From Propionibacteriaceae bacterium (GTDB taxonomy: Bacteria; Actinomycetota; Actinomycetes; Propionibacteriales; Propionibacteriaceae): 5,532 nt of DNA. Shown here one piece after another: positions 5,370 to 5,532 of this stretch. Both the position numbers and the translations under genes were made by a program. Where the stretch lies: NCBI GenBank assembly GCA_031254155.1, contig JAIRVA010000045.1, positions 1-5,532 of the forward strand, written 5' to 3'. Positions within the stretch are counted from its first letter, which is position 1. Each line of letters starts with the position of its first letter. The notes below the pieces were generated by a model. It saw nothing but the letters and a program-made list of their open reading frames with translations, was not told where the DNA came from and did not search any database.

Positions 5370-5532
5370 GCCCGGGCGCCGCCGAAGCGGTCCGTCTCAC
5401 GGCGGCCCGGTTGCGGGCGGCCGGGGTGGCGAGCCCGGAGGCCGACGCACGGGTACTGACGGCGCACACCCTGGGGATCGAACCCAAGGACCTCATGTTG
5501 GCGCGCCCGCTGACGGATGCCGAAATCGAACT
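5366..5532 (+). CDS. prmC: Release factor glutamine methyltransferase PrmC (5' part)
   Basis: PrmC (HemK) uses S-adenosylmethionine to methylate the glutamine of the GGQ motif in RF1 and RF2, which improves peptide release. Only the first 55 codons are in the window, and the frame is open at the right edge. They read as the N-terminal helical domain that binds the release factor: AVRLTAARLRAAG, then SPEADARVLTAHTLG and a leucine-rich segment, a pattern usual in PrmC. The methyltransferase domain and its NPPY motif would lie beyond the edge, so they cannot be confirmed. The GTG start overlaps the prfA TGA by 4 bases (GTGA), with GAGGG at 5358-5362 just upstream, indicating translational coupling to its own substrate. 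Identity rests on this short match and on the position after prfA, where prmC is normally found. Confidence 0.9.
   Translation, partial: MSPGAAEAVRLTAARLRAAGVASPEADARVLTAHTLGIEPKDLMLARPLTDAEIE

Overview
The window is GC-rich and its genes all lie on the + strand. The gene order lysA, thrH, rho, rpmE, prfA, prmC (5' end only) points to an actinobacterium (Actinomycetota). The evidence is the lysA-to-rho neighbourhood, the rho-rpmE-prfA-prmC order, a Rho with a long Arg/Pro/Glu-rich insertion between its N-terminal domain and the RNA-binding fold, and a zinc-type L31. The lineage cannot be named firmly. ThrH beside rho, where most actinobacteria carry thrB, suggests a less familiar branch (Acidimicrobiia-like is a guess).

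Layout. Positions 1-187 hold no convincing gene. An AT-rich, almost fully self-complementary element at 23-80 looks like a pair of operator dyads, and a weak promoter candidate lies just before lysA. lysA (diaminopimelate decarboxylase, last step of lysine synthesis) is followed with almost no gap by thrH (phosphoserine phosphatase / homoserine phosphotransferase). A 162-base intergenic region then carries the rho promoter and a leader with two hairpins and a possible 14-codon upstream ORF. rho ends in a GC-rich hairpin, and the likely rpmE promoter runs through that hairpin's loop. rpmE (ribosomal protein L31) is followed one base after its UAA stop by the reading frame of prfA (release factor 1). 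No ATG, GTG or TTG exists at the expected prfA start. prmC, whose product methylates the GGQ motif of release factors, starts at a GTG overlapping the prfA stop by 4 bases and runs off the edge.

How the genes work together. lysA and thrH serve the aspartate family: lysine from meso-DAP, and O-phosphohomoserine for threonine, with phosphoserine as phosphate donor. The second block is the end-of-message machinery: Rho ends transcription, RF1 ends translation and PrmC activates RF1, with L31 as a ribosome component. No wholly new system is visible. The points most worth checking are the non-canonical prfA start, the two-hairpin/uORF rho leader, ThrH in the thrB position and the 23-80 dyad element.
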